Shown: positions 46,981 through 58,973, counted from the stretch's first letter. The stretch is 64,000 nt of DNA from Flaveria trinervia (GCA_025506515.1 CM046451.1:64745635-64809634), one strand, 5' to 3'. A program made the numbers and translations. The notes: generated by a model from the letters alone, not told the origin.

Positions 46981-49704
46981 GTGCCCAGAAACCATATTTG
47001 TTGGTGAGGATGAACATACAAGGTATGTTACCTCATCTCCCCATGATTCTTCACAAGAAGATGAGGCAAAAATGCAACTTACCATCCAAGACCTACTTTC
47101 TAAAGTCTCAAATCTTGAATCCAAGGTTAAGACTTTAGAGGATAGGTCTGCCACTCAACAACTTGAGATTGAAACTCTCAAGGCCAAACTAGCTGCGAAA
47201 CAGATTGAGAGGTCTGTTAGGCATGTACCAATTCAGGTCTCCTTGACCTCTTCCTCTAGCTCATCAAGCTCTCAGGATGATGCTACCAAAAAGGGGGAGA
47301 GTGTTCAAAGACAAAGTCAAAGACAAGAGGAAACCCAAAGTCAAGCTCTTACTTCCTTGAGATCAAAATATCTTGTGTAACAAGCTTCAATCTTCCTGAG
47401 CCTCCTCCGGTTGTTATTCAATAGGTTCTTTAACAAGTTCCTGTTGGAATCTCTTATAGAACAGCCAAGCCCTAATATGTCTGCGATCTACTTCGGAGCT
47501 CAAGAGCTTCGGAGGTTGAATGCACCTTCTACCACTATTGAGGAAGTTGGTCAACCTAAGGTCTAAGTGGAACCTAAGATTAACTTCGAAGGGGAAACAA
47601 GGACTGATGGCCCAGCAACTGAAACTGTTGGGACAGATAGTGCATTTTCACAGACTTCCGAAGCACAATTCAAAGCCTCGAAAGAACAAGTTCAAACTTC
47701 CGAAGCTGAGATTGCTGTTGCGGAAGGACTATTCTCATTATCCGGTGATCTAATAGTCACAGATGCAATCCTAGAACTCACATCTGAGGTTAATAGAGAG
47801 GATTTTCTCACTCAACCTTTAGCTCCAACATCAGCATTAACTCCAGCTCCCATCTCTACTACTCAACCTGAATCTTCTATCCAAAAACCCCCAAAGTCTA
47901 GTACTTCTGAAAACATCAAAGGAGAGAGGAAGATGACTTCGGAAGAGCTTTAGGAGGAAGAAAGGTTGAAGAAACTCAAAAGAAAAGGTGGGCTGACAAC
48001 TGAAAAACTGTTAGCTGCAAGTACCAAAGCAGCTGCAGCCAACTAGGAGGAGGTCAACAACCAAAAAAGGGTAGAGATTATCGATAAACTTGTTAGTCTA
48101 GAAGTTGCAACTGAAGATGTACTCCTGCTACCATTAGAGAAGTTAATAGAGTTGGAAAAGGCAACCTTGCTTCCAAAACAACAAAAAGAAGAAGCTGCAA
48201 GGCTGGCCTTGGAAGAAGAAAGGGAGGGGAAGAAAAAAGAAGCTGGTTTACAGCTCAGGAGGGAAGGATAACTTTCCTAACCTCCAGAGGTTTCTCTCAA
48301 GAAGAATTATCTCCACATAACAATGATACAATCTTATGGCTCTTCAACAAAGAACAAGATCAAATGGAGAAAGAGAGAAAGAGAGCTGAAAGGGAAAAGC
48401 TATTGTAGAAGAAGAAGAAGGAAGAGGAAGCAGGACTGATCGCTGCTAAGAAAATAGGTGAGAAGGCCTGGATGAAGAGCTATCTCAGAGCTCATGGCTT
48501 CTCCGGCAGGCAGGTGGGTCCTATGTCAGAAAAGACTCTCCAGCGACATGTCAGTGACATTAAAGCTGATATTGCACGGGGAAGAGGAAGGAGATGTACA
48601 GAAGGGGACAGGGGATGACCTTCAAAGCAACCACTCAACCCAAACTCCAAACCCAACCATAACCTGAAACCATACCCTTCTCACTCCCCATCAAAACCAA
48701 ACCAACCACTGAACCATACACCCTGAACCTACACCATCACTCCTACCAACTCCTTCATCTCAACCACCTAAACTTCCCATCCTCCAACCCAAAACTCTAG
48801 CCAGAACCCAAACACCTCAACCTACCCATCAACCCATTAAACCATCCCCTCAACCTTCTAAACATCTCTCCTTAGAAGAATTCAAAGCAGTCAATACAAA
48901 GCTCATAAAATGCACAACCCTGAGCGATATCTCCTGTGTGGAGGATTCTGTCAAATTGACCTATGTTGACGGATCTCAAGTTCCCTCACTAGAGATCAAT
49001 TTCTTGATCTGCCCAGAGGAACATTAGACCAAGCTGCAAATCTCCTTGGCCTCAATTCAGACACTTTGAATGTGGAAGAAAAGAAGTTAAGGAGAAGGCT
49101 CGTGACTCTACTGGATACCAAGAAAAACGATAGGGTGCCAAGACAACCTCTTGCACCTAGAAAGAAGATCATCCAGTGGAGGTTCGAAAACTCTTCTCAC
49201 AACTTTGTTGTTGAAAGAGAGAATGGAGAGCTCAACAGGCTGAGTGCCTCATCTCTGCTACACTTAAGCAGATTTGATATTGCTGAGTTAGCAGAGAAGA
49301 CATTCTCCAACCCTTCAAACTCTGATGTAGCTGCCCATATTAGAAATCATCTAGGCAGCCTTCATATGGCCAAGCTAACTGCTAGAAGCAAGGTTGAAGC
49401 AGAGTTGAAACTGAGAGAGGAGGAGGAAAGGAAGGGATCAGCAACCCAAGGCAAAGCATTTTTACAAATGGTTGAAGGCCCTGAACTAGAATCCATAGTT
49501 AGATAGGAGTATGACTATAACTCCCGTCAACTAACTCTTTTCAGGGGGGCACAACAAAGGGTACATATCATTCAGAGTGATAGACTAGATCTCCTATCCA
49601 CCAATGACTTGTACAGGCTTATCAGCACCACTTCCGGGAAGAACAAAAAGACAGACAAATATCTTTTGTCCCTAGTGTTGAAAGCTTTGAGAAGCAGGAA
49701 TAAG
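46981..49704 (+). pseudogene. E3 extra ORF (aORF), C-terminal half (broken)
   Basis: The frame continues from before the solo LTR: acidic stretch, a coiled coil (LLSKVSNLESKVKTLEDR, 47090-47160), a Ser run and stop near 47380. Further pieces are at 47567-47953 (Glu/Thr/Pro-rich), 48000-48260 (Lys/Glu/Ala coiled coil), about 48460 (LRAHGFSGRQVGPMSEKTLQ), a Pro/Thr/Gln-rich region, and 49066-49506 (IIQWRFENSSHNFVVER; ASSLLHLSRFDIAELAEKTF). The frame ends near 49704, just before the polypurine tract. Many stops. The same modules recur in E1 and the last one in E5. Confidence 0.72.
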
Positions 49705-49737
49705 TGAGGTTTTGGTAGTATCAGCCTAGGGGGAGTT

Positions 49738-50597
49738 TGTTGGATCTAGAAAGGCTGGTGCAACCAAAACCAAGTCACTTAGAAGGTTTTGGTACAACAA
49801 ATAAAGGACTTCCGAAGCAAATTGTGGAACTTCCGAAGGAAAAAGGAGCTCTTCCAAAGACAAAGTGTAAAGCTTACTTCTGAAGGAAAAGTTCCAACTT
49901 CCGAAGACAAAGAACCTACTTCCGAAGTTCAAGACTTAGAAAGAAAGATCTGAAGTCAACTTCCGAAGTACAGAAGTCCTCAAGCCTCGGAAGTATAGAA
50001 GCCTCTTCCGAAGTATAAGTGGGTTCGAAAGAACTTGTTCTTCCGAAGCCAACTTACCTTCGGAAAACACTGCTATTATCCAGTGGACATAAGTATGGCC
50101 TTCTTGACACTCCGCTACAAATCTCTAAGATTCAGCATAGCGTTTTCTCAAAAGCCATGTAGTTGACCATACTTTAATCCACTGTTTACCTTTTTATGTT
50201 AATACAGTTGCCATCTTTAGTTGGTGACAAAAGATAAGTCATGAACATGTCATGACTACCATATCTTAGATAATACTTTATTTAAGATACCTTAACTTTA
50301 GCATTGTAGTATATGCTTTAGTCTTAGGTTTCCAGCTGATATCAAAGTATATCCGGCTGTAGGATCTAGTATATATAGTCTCTCATTGTAACTCATATAT
50401 CATGCTTGTAAGAGTCTTGTAATATCTTGAGTTGAGAAATAATATATACAAGTGCCTTGAAAATTTACTTCTGTATGTTCACTACTTATTATATTATCAT
50501 CAACTCTTGTGAAAGACTTTACTTCATCTGAATTAAGTGTCGGTATAAGTGAGTTTGAGAGAAATCCAAGTGTTTATGTGACAAACCCGATCCTGCA
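49738..50597 (+). repeat. E3 3' LTR
   Basis: 860 bp, TGTTGG...CCTGCA. It keeps more ttccgaag motifs than the 5' LTR, where several read ttctgaag. The end CTGCA shows that the 5' LTR end (CTGGA) is mutated. Confidence 0.95.
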
Positions 50598-50633
50598 AAC
50601 GGTGACGATATTTCACATCACGATACTCGAAGT

Positions 50634-51010
50634 GTTAGTTTATCAATATTCTCCTAATACATTGAATAGTATTTTTGTTAGTTTTCTTTTTTGTAGCATC
50701 GATTTGGTCTATCTTTTGCTTGAAACCCACACAAGGGAACGGACAAACACAATATACATTGTACTTGTTTTATGTTAATTTATCAATCTTCTCGTGATAT
50801 GATACTTTTGCTAGTTTTCTTATCTGTAGCATCGGCAATCCAACCAGTTTGGTTGTTACCTGTTAATTTATCAATACTCTCATAATATACTGTCTAGTAC
50901 TTATGTTAGTTTTTTTTTCCTAGCATCGATTTGGCCAATCGTTTACTTAAAACCCACACGATGGTGACAATTTACAACATTGTACTCCTTTCTGTTAATT
51001 TATCAAAGGA
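50634..51010. repeat. Imperfect repeat units of about 100-140 bp
   Basis: Units begin gtta(a/g)tttatcaat at 50634, 50774, 50872 and 50994, each followed by a ctagt/gttagttttctt tract, a tagcatcg phrase and sometimes ttgaaacccacacgatgg. The last phrase matches the left flank of E3 (35130-35151), so E3 sits inside this repeat. Confidence 0.7.
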
Positions 51011-51748
51011 TTCTAGGCGTACAAGTGAAAACAACTTTTGGATTGAGATACCAGACCATTTAGCATCATGCTTCACAACAGAGGCATTATATTTTCAAAT
51101 GGTAAGCACATTATGCTTCACGAATTTCGATCCATGCCCGAGTGTAAGAAAAAAAAGATATAACTATATATTTGAAACAGGTAAGAGCAACTTAAAATCT
51201 AAAAATAAATAATAGTGGGCTTGTAGCAAACTGTAGTAACATCCAAAACTAAAACCACTATACAAATTAAATCTCTAAAACTACTTAAATTGAAGGCCAA
51301 AACCTGCATAAGTAGAAGCCTGCAAAAGATCTCAAATTTATAAAAAAAAAATCATAATAACTAAATGTCAACTATTAATTTAGTTTTGGGATAAAAAGGA
51401 TTTTACGTAATTCTCGCGCTGCAATGTTCTTATAACGTGGTCAGCCACCTATTCAATGGACAAAAATCACTTTTTTTAAGGGAACATATATAAAGTTTTC
51501 AAAAAAAGTGAAGAGAAGATAAAGAGAGACATTTTCTGCTATGTTGTGTTAAATGGGTACATGGAGTACATTATATTGTCAAACGGGTCAAATGGTTAAA
51601 TTAAGAAATTTTAACTTAAAATGAACCAGACTAAAGTGATTAAAGCATTGAGTATACTCAAATGTTGAGTCGACCCAATGTGACCCAACCTTTTTTGACC
51701 CATTACTATACATGTTTGATCACTACCCATTTGCAAGAGGATAAATAC

Positions 51749-51875
51749 CTTGGAAGGGGTTGCACATGCAGCCTGTAGATTTGACGTGCCATGAATGGTA
51801 ACTTGTTCCGTATGAGCTCCCATAATAGAATTGCAAAACTATCAGCATCTTTTTTTCCCGTTGAGCTTCTTTTGC
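51749..51875 (-). pseudogene. Protein-kinase exon fragment, Raf-like (MAPKKK) type
   Basis: A minus-strand exon with plausible borders (tgtgtag before 51875, donor AAG/GTATTT at 51749). It reads KKDADSFAILLWELIRNKLPF, kinase subdomain IX. After a one-base loss it continues GTSNLQAACATPSK, which in plant Raf-like kinases follows directly (EGMSNLQAAYAA). Neighbouring DNA has intron-like phrasing (gacccaa...tgaccca) but no other kinase exon was found. I read it as a captured or decayed gene fragment. Confidence 0.6.
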
Positions 51876-52919
51876 CTACACAAATAAATTAGGGATTTAT
51901 GTTTGATTTCATCAACCGCTCAAAAAAGATCAAAAGGGTCAGACAGGTTTAAAATCATCCAATGTGGATCTGTATATAGTCACGACAACATACATAGAGA
52001 TAGGAAGGATTATATCCTATATAGTACCTACGGTAATTTGACTTTAAACCTACATAAGAGATTGGTATTAGCACCCTTTTATCAAAGCAGTTGGAAACAC
52101 ACAAAAGCACACAAAAGGTAATTAAGCATATGAATATGCATAATATGACGATGATACTAAATGGACAGCCTCAAGGCTAAACCTATGTAATAAATGGAGA
52201 TAAAATATATATACTTTGTGCTACTTATATATAGCAAGAACAAGGAAAAATGAAACAAATAATTGAAATCATCCTGTCAACTTTACACCAAATCATGAGT
52301 CATAGGCGCTTGAGTTGCATTGTATAGAGCTTAAGAGCCAGTTATCAAACATGTGATACCTCAAGGTCAAAGAAGCCCCGAATAGCTACACACTATAAGA
52401 AAACTATGAATGTGTGAATATACCAATTAAATCAATCCCCACCTTAAAGCAACATGCCAATTAGGTGAAAAGCAGTAGGAAGACAAACCTGAAAATTAGT
52501 TGTAGAAAATTTAGATGTTAATATGTGATAAGAGTTCAAATTGAGAGTATTGTTTATTCACCAACAACAAATATATAATAAAAGAATCCATTTAAAACAT
52601 CCATAAACCCTAAATGAACTTTCTTCTCTGGGAACATCATCGTTCAGGACCAAATTAAAAGACCAAATTAAAATTCTAAGAAAAAGTAATGCGTGTCTGC
52701 GAAGAACAACAACTCAGATAAATCACAAAGATGAAATCGAAGGAAAACAAGCGAGGTCCAAAAATTCACAAATCAATAGCTCATCTACGAAATCAACCGA
52801 ACATGAAGAATTCATATTAAATGACTTTGATTTCATCTACATCACAGAGGTACTTCGAGCATCATACTACATTAGAGAAGTCGATGCACCCTGAATAGAA
52901 ATAGGTAATACCTTATCGA

Positions 52920-53180
52920 AGGCATCGATTACTTGCTCTCGAACATTAGTAACATGGCCAAGGGAGCTTCTAGCAGGAGACAGTGGCTACAACTAATAGG
53001 AACTTCAGCTCTTCAGCCCTAACCGCCGTCGTACTGTGGCCGTTGACACTCCGACCGAACCACCAAAATCCACCGATAGAGGAGAACGATGCTCTGCTTG
53101 TTTCGTTTGAATTTTGAAAATGGATTTGAAAGATGCTGCTTCTTTGGGTGTGGGTGGATTTCAAGCTTTTTGTCTGAACA
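52920..53180 (-). other. Possible 5' exon of the fragment, unassigned
   Basis: GC-richer than its surroundings. The minus strand contains a short open run ending ...VREQVIDAFDK at a good donor (GATAAG/GTATTACC, about 52914). It may be the first exon of the same captured gene as the kinase fragment, but the protein is not recognised. Confidence 0.3.
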
Positions 53181-55387
53181 TGGATTGTGTGTTTATTATG
53201 CTTTAAGAGTGGTATTGTGTGCTTAACAAGTCTTAAAATTAACTTTTTGATGCTGCTTATTAATATAGTATAAATATGGATATAAATAAATTGCTAACTC
53301 GTCTTATACTATTAACTCATAAACTCCTCATAGCCTTTGATTAAAATTTAAATATATAGAATCATTCCAAGTGTCAACTACATTTGATTTTAAGAAAAGA
53401 GTGTCTTCATCATTTAACCATCTACCAATATTATTAAATTTTATATTTCATCCACTCATTTTCAAACATAAGATTTCTTTAATTTTTTTAAAATATTCAT
53501 AATTTTTTATTAAATATCATTTTTAACAAAATATACCTTAACAAATAGATTGTATTTTTTTCTTAATTTCGTTATAGTTTTTTAAATGTCTGTAATTACA
53601 TGTATATAATGAGTAGTTAAACATATGTAAGAAATTTTCATTATCTTTACAAAAAGTTTTTTTAGGAAAACTTACTTATATTTTTTAAAATGTTAAATAA
53701 CTTTTTACAATGTGAGTATAATCTGAATATGACATTTTGATTCTTTGTTATTATTATATGATTTACAAACAATTGTACGATCGATATAATTAATAGTATT
53801 GAGGTTATATATCTTAACTATTGTAGTAAATGTCATATGCCATATTTTTTCAATTAGTGATAAGCAAAACTGCAACAATAAATGATTCTTTGATGTTCTT
53901 TGTCTAGTTATCTAGTGTTTCAAATTAATAATGTAAAGTAGTGTTAATTAATAAATTTTATTTTAATTTTATTAGTTATCTAATGTTTATGTGACATTTT
54001 ATTTTAACAAACTATCATTTATTTCGGGATCCTCTTTCCTTTGACCAAATGGTCCTCAAACCAACTTTTCCTTTTTTTATTCTCAGTAAGTGATTTTGTA
54101 AAATATCAAATAAACATAAAATCAAAATGCATCTTTTCTTCTAATTAGTGGAGGCATTTTGTTTTTATAGTTTCTATTCATATTTAACTGTCATGTATTG
54201 TATAAGTTTATTCAGATCTAGATCCAATTTATGATTGTATTATGAATTTGTTTACAAAAACATTTTCACTTTTTTGTTAAGATTTTTACTGATGTCATTT
54301 TTGTTTTTTTTTTACTGTAATGTATTAATGTAAGAATTTGACTTTTTTGTCAGTTTATTTAGGAATCTCATGTCCTAAATTCCGATTATTAAGGGATTGA
54401 TATAATTATGGTTACTTATGTATTAATTGTTTTATGTTTAACTAAGAAAAAAACATATAACATGTATGTTACAATATATATTACACATATAATATATGAT
54501 GTTACATATGTGTAATACAATATTATATCAATGTAATAATACCTAGTAAAAAAATATGAGTTATATTAAATTTTAGAATAAATCATGTGATTATGAGTTA
54601 TTTTGTTCTATTAATGCTTTGAAAAAATTTAAGAATTATGTACATCATCTAATTAAATCATAGATTTAAAACTATAATTCTTGTGAAAAGAATATAGGCA
54701 TGCACATTGGTAAGGAACACAAGTAATAAGATGCAACTCAATTCGACAAAGGGGGACAGAAAAAACATGCTTTTCGACTAAATCAATAGTTCTTTGACCT
54801 GTGATATATGTAATGAAGCAATTCTTATGTAGTAAAAACATACATGTTATATATAATTGTTCATATCATCATATGTAATGTAACAATTCTTTCATTGTTC
54901 ACTTATTTAATGAAATATAATGTTTTGTCTTTTGCATTTCTAGTTGATATTGATAATTCCAAACTGTTATTGTATACGATGATTACTAAATATGCATATG
55001 TGTTTTAAGATATTGCTTGTACGTGATATGATATTACATATATATCATAACATAAGATTACGTACATGTAAAATGATATTATATAGATGTTTATATTTAT
55101 ATATATGTGATTATATCTGGCATATATGTAATTATTTTTATTTGATTTATAAAATGATTTTATTATATAGAAAGTGCTTTAATTAATATATGTTAATGAT
55201 TTTCATATATTTTATAGTTAAACAAATTGAATGTTGTTAAATGCATTTATGTTTAAATAGTTAGATTTGTGTTTACAATATACAAATATAACTGTTCATC
55301 ACGTATATGAAATATCAGTATGTAAATGACCATGAGCAAATATGACATTACATATATTTAATAACAAAATATTATTGCATGACTATT
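53181..55387. other. AT-rich region without recognised features
   Basis: About 2.2 kb, very AT-rich, with short palindromic TA-rich words (ttacatatgtgtaa and similar, 54460-54530 and 55030-55090). No gene or transposon end can be supported. Confidence 0.5.
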
Positions 55388-56300
55388 TGAGAGTGGTCAA
55401 TACAATCAGTTTCACAATGAAGAGAAAGTTAGAATATTTAAGGGATCAAATAGAGAACTAATGTTAAGTTAAAGATGCTAAGAACACAAGTAAGTATGAG
55501 ACAGAACAAAGAATGAGGACAAGATAAGTATGGTTTTAAAAAATATTGTATATTGCTCTCAAGTTCTGTTACTATTGTTACAAAGCATAAAGATAAATAC
55601 AAGAACCTGATACTTTATACTACATCCTATAACCAACTATAGTTTGAAAGCCAGCTAGAAACACAAATCTAGATAACAAGATCAATATACAATCAAAAGG
55701 CAGATTACCTTTTGACTTGTGGTTATGACATGCCATAACTTACATCCTAATATATAACAAAAATGATAAAAGGTACAAAGTAGAAAGTGAAAGACCAATG
55801 ACCATAATCTATAGTTGACCAAAGCATGAACTTTTTCACCAAGTTATCTAAGTTGGTGAGTTTTCAGAGTGGCGGTAGAAAGTTGTTCAGCTTTTTGTCA
55901 AAAGGTGACCAGAGAAAGCATGTCTTCTCTGTCTTTGGAAGAAATAAGTATTTGGCTTTGGAAGACTTTGTCTCTGAAGCTTTGGAAGACTTCATCTTTG
56001 GCTTTGGAAGATTTGGTATTTGGCTTTGGAATATTTTACACTTAGTATATTTTCTCTGAGTTGTGTAAAACTTCCGAAGTAACTTTACTTTGCACTTCAT
56101 GCATGCATGCTGAGAGATCTTTGGTTGCTTTGGTTGCATCAGCCTTTAGACGTAAACCTTACAAACTCCCCCAAGCTGATACTACCAAAACAGAGGAGAT
56201 TACTCATATATCAACAATCCTCATTAGGATCAAGACCATTTCTTTCTTCATCATTTGGTCAGGATCCTTTAGACTTTCATAGTACCTCTTCATTTCATAG
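55388..56300 (-). mobile_element. Copia E5: minus-strand 3' end (aORF tail, PPT, LTR)
   Basis: On the minus strand: the tail of the extra ORF (56300-56204, reading ...YESLKDPDQMMKKEMVLILM... with stop TGA at 56206-56204), a polypurine tract (cttgggggag), then the LTR from 56163 (TGTAAGG) to roughly 55388. E6 begins at 56301 in the opposite direction and cuts the rest of E5 off. The LTR contains ttggaagac repeats at 55935-56030. The exact left end is uncertain. Confidence 0.8.
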
Positions 56301-56887
56301 TGTAAGGTTATACTTGAAAGGTTGATGCAACCAAAGCAACCAAAGAGCTTCCAGGAGAGTAGAAGTTACTTCGGGAAGTTTTACACACTTCACAGAAAAA
56401 TATTCGAAGTGTAAAATTTTCAATAGTCAAAGGCCAAATCTTTTGAATCCAAAGATGAAGTCTTTTGAAGCTTCAAGTACAAAGTCTTCTAAAGCCAAGA
56501 GATTGAATACAGATTTCTTCCAAAGACACAGAAGATATGCTTTCTCTGATAAACTTTTGCATGAAGCTAACCAACTTTCGGCTGCCACTTTGAAAACTCA
56601 CCAACTTATACAAGTTGGTAAAATGTTTCATGCTTTTGTAAACTGTAGATAATGGTTTGGAGTTTGTAACCTTCTACTTTATACTTTTATCCTTTGTGTA
56701 ATAAATTAAGATGTGAGCTATGATATATCATAGTCATAAGTTAAAAGGCACTCTGCCATTTGACTGTACATTGATTTTGTTGTCTACATTAGTGTTTCTA
56801 GCTGGCTTTCAAGATAGTTGGCTATAGGATGTAGTATAAAGTATCTCAGGTTCTTGTATTTATATCATGCTCTGTAAAACTTGTAAT

Positions 56888-57696
56888 TGTAAGGATTAAA
56901 TGTAAAGGCTAATGCAACCCAAACACCCAAAGTCTCTCCTGCATGCATGCACAAGTGTACTAAAGTAGAATGCTTCAGAAGTTTCACACTTGCACCAGAA
57001 AATACATTAAGTGTGAAATCTTCCGAAGCCAAGACCAATATCTTCCAAAGCCAAAGTTGAAGTCTTCCGAAACTTCAAAGGCAAAGTCTTCCGAAGCCAA
57101 TACTTGAAGACAAATTTCTTTCGAAGACTTTTGAACACATGCTTTATCTGGTGTACTTTTCATAAAGCTGGACCCCTTTTCGCTGCAACTCTGTAAAGTC
57201 ACCAACTTTCATAAGTTGGTGAAAAGGTCCATGCTTTTGGTAATTGTACATTAAGGTCTTGAGTCTATAACTTTCTACTTTATTTACTTTATCTTTTTGT
57301 AATATATTAGGGTGTGAGCTATGGTATGTCATTGACACTAGTCAAAAGGCAATCTGCCTTTTGCTCTATAATTGATTTTGTTTGTTGTCTAGTCAATTGT
57401 ATCCAGCTGGCCTTCAAAGTATGGCTGGCTGTAGGATGTAGTATATGTATCTCAAGTACTTGTAACTTTCTGATATGCTTTGTAACATTTGTAATAAAAC
57501 TTTAGAAAGCAATATACTGTAATCTTGAAAACTAACTCCTTGTGTGTTTTGCTATCTTGTTCTGTCTCATATTTACTTGTGTTCTTAGTATCATTACAAA
57601 GGTTAACTAGTTCCCTGTTTTAACTGTTAAGTGTTCTTAGCAACTCTCTTCACTGTGTTACTGTGATGTAAGTGCATACCCTTCACCAGTCCTGTA
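56888..57696 (+). mobile_element. Solo Copia LTR nested in the E6 LTR, GTAAT duplication
   Basis: 809 bp, of the same family as the E1 LTRs (starts TGTAAGGATTAAATG). It is flanked by perfect GTAAT at 56883-56887 and 57697-57701, and the E6 LTR continues on both sides. The last dinucleotide is TA rather than CA. It is the cleanest reference for this LTR family in the window. Confidence 0.95.
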
Positions 57697-57966
57697 GTAA
57701 TATAACTTAAGAGCAATATGCAACATTCTTGAAAACTATACTTATCTTGTTCTTGTTCTTTGTTTTGTCTTATTATTTGTGTTCTTAGTGTCTTTCAATA
57801 AAGTTGGTTCCCTATTTGATCTGCTATGTGTTCTAACACTCTCCTAATTATGAGACTGATTGTATTGACCATCCCTTTCAATTGGTATCAGATCGTTTTA
57901 GGCTCTTGATTATAAGATCGCACTATCTTAAATCCTCTTAGTTTTACAAATCATTTAACATCTAAA

Positions 57967-58519
57967 ATGGTAGCTCTCACTAAGACTGATATGGAAATCG
58001 GTCATATGAAAAAGTCTCCATTGATCAGTTCTGATGACTTTGATACTTGGTGCCAAAGAATGGAAGGTTTCATCAAGAGGATGTGGAGAACTGTGGACCC
58101 TTGTCCCATGCACCTCTTCAACTGCTATTGGAGGTGGCATGATACCAAAGGAAGTGGTTGACTACTTTGAAGAAGACTGAAAGAAGATAGATGTTGATTA
58201 GAAATCCATAACCACCTTCCAAACTGCTCTTACCCACTCTATCTACAAAGGCTTCAAGAAGTGAAAAACTACTAAAAACCCATAGGATGAATTGAAGGTA
58301 ATGTATAAGGGGTCTAGTGATGCTAAAGAGAACAAGAAAGACCTCTTGAAGTAGTAGTTTAAGAATTTTGAGAATTTCACCTGCAAGATAGGTAAAACCA
58401 TGACTCAATAATACTTCAGCTATGTTAAGATTATGGATACTCGAATGGATGTTGGTGTAACTCTTGAGAATAGGGACATTGTGAGGAAGTTCATGTCCTC
58501 TCTTCCCAAACAATGGTCA
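57967..58519 (+). pseudogene. E6 gag (broken)
   Basis: Starts MVALTKTDMEIGHMKK with DDFDTWCQRMEGFIK, near-identical in layout to E0. The frame shifts after about 35 codons (a short deletion near 58080). Later pieces in other frames include GGGMIPKE, SIYKGFKK, and ENRDIVRKFMSSLPKQW just before the Gypsy LTR at 58520. Several in-frame TGA/TAA/TAG. Confidence 0.82.
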
Positions 58520-58973
58520 TGTAACACCCCGAAAAGTCAAAAAGAGTCATCGAGGATAATGGGCTTAATTAGTGGGTATTTAATAAAGGAAGAAAATGGG
58601 TTATAGGCTAATTAGGCTTATAGGCAAGAGCCTAAGTGATTAAGGCCAATAATCAGCCTTCAAACCCACCTAATCAGCCACCATCTTCCACACTTGAACC
58701 CTAGCCACCAAAATTCGTAGAGAGAGAAAGTAGAGAGAGAAAGTGAAGAAAACTCAAGATTGGAAGCTTCAAAGGTTAAGCGATTGAAGATCTGAATGAT
58801 TGAGCATCAAACCATAAGAATGGAGCAACAAATCATGGTAAGAATCGGTCTCTAAACCCTTTGTAGATCAAACCCAGATTCTAGGGTTTTGGTTTTGAAA
58901 AGTTGCAAAGAATCGCATAAAGGTCATATTTTAACGTATGAAAACATGTAAAAAGCTTAGATATAGCCTCATG
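58520..58973 (+). mobile_element. 5' end of another Gypsy LTR
   Basis: Starts TGTAACACCCCGAAAAG exactly where the E6 gag stops, with a layout similar to the beginning of the solo LTR at 44277 (purine-rich gagagaaag tract at about 58720-58750). G2 begins at 58974, so only the first 454 bp are seen; the remainder would lie beyond G2. Confidence 0.75.

Larger units (their letters stand above)
35152..50597 (+). mobile_element. Sirevirus-like Copia element E3 with nested solo LTR
   Basis: 15.4 kb in total, 12.7 kb after removing the solo LTR at 44277-46980 and one GTGCC. Both LTRs are 860 bp. Primer-binding site ttggtatcagagc at about 36013, polypurine tract cctagggggag before 49738. Order: gag with two knuckles, protease, integrase, reverse transcriptase, RNase H, then a long extra ORF before the 3' LTR, the plan of SIRE/Maximus Copia elements. 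Flanks gatgg (35147-35151) and aacgg (50598-50602) look like a mutated target duplication. The DNA on both sides resembles the local repeat at 50950-50975, so one insertion event fits. Confidence 0.92.
56301..58519 (+). mobile_element. Copia E6: 5' LTR, primer-binding site, part of gag
   Basis: The LTR starts TGTAAGGTTATAC at 56301 and ends at 57880, just before attggtatcagatcg. Without the nested solo LTR it is about 766 bp. Gag follows from 57967 and is cut at 58519 by a Gypsy LTR. Orientation is opposite to E5, into which it is inserted. Confidence 0.88.

Noticed and set aside
42953..49704. Calling the extra Copia ORF a viral envelope protein
   Set aside because: There is no signal peptide, membrane helix or glycoprotein-like cysteine pattern that I can see. 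Only its position resembles env.
53181..55387. Centromeric or matrix-attachment claims for the AT-rich region
   Set aside because: No satellite or defined motif is present; composition alone is not evidence.
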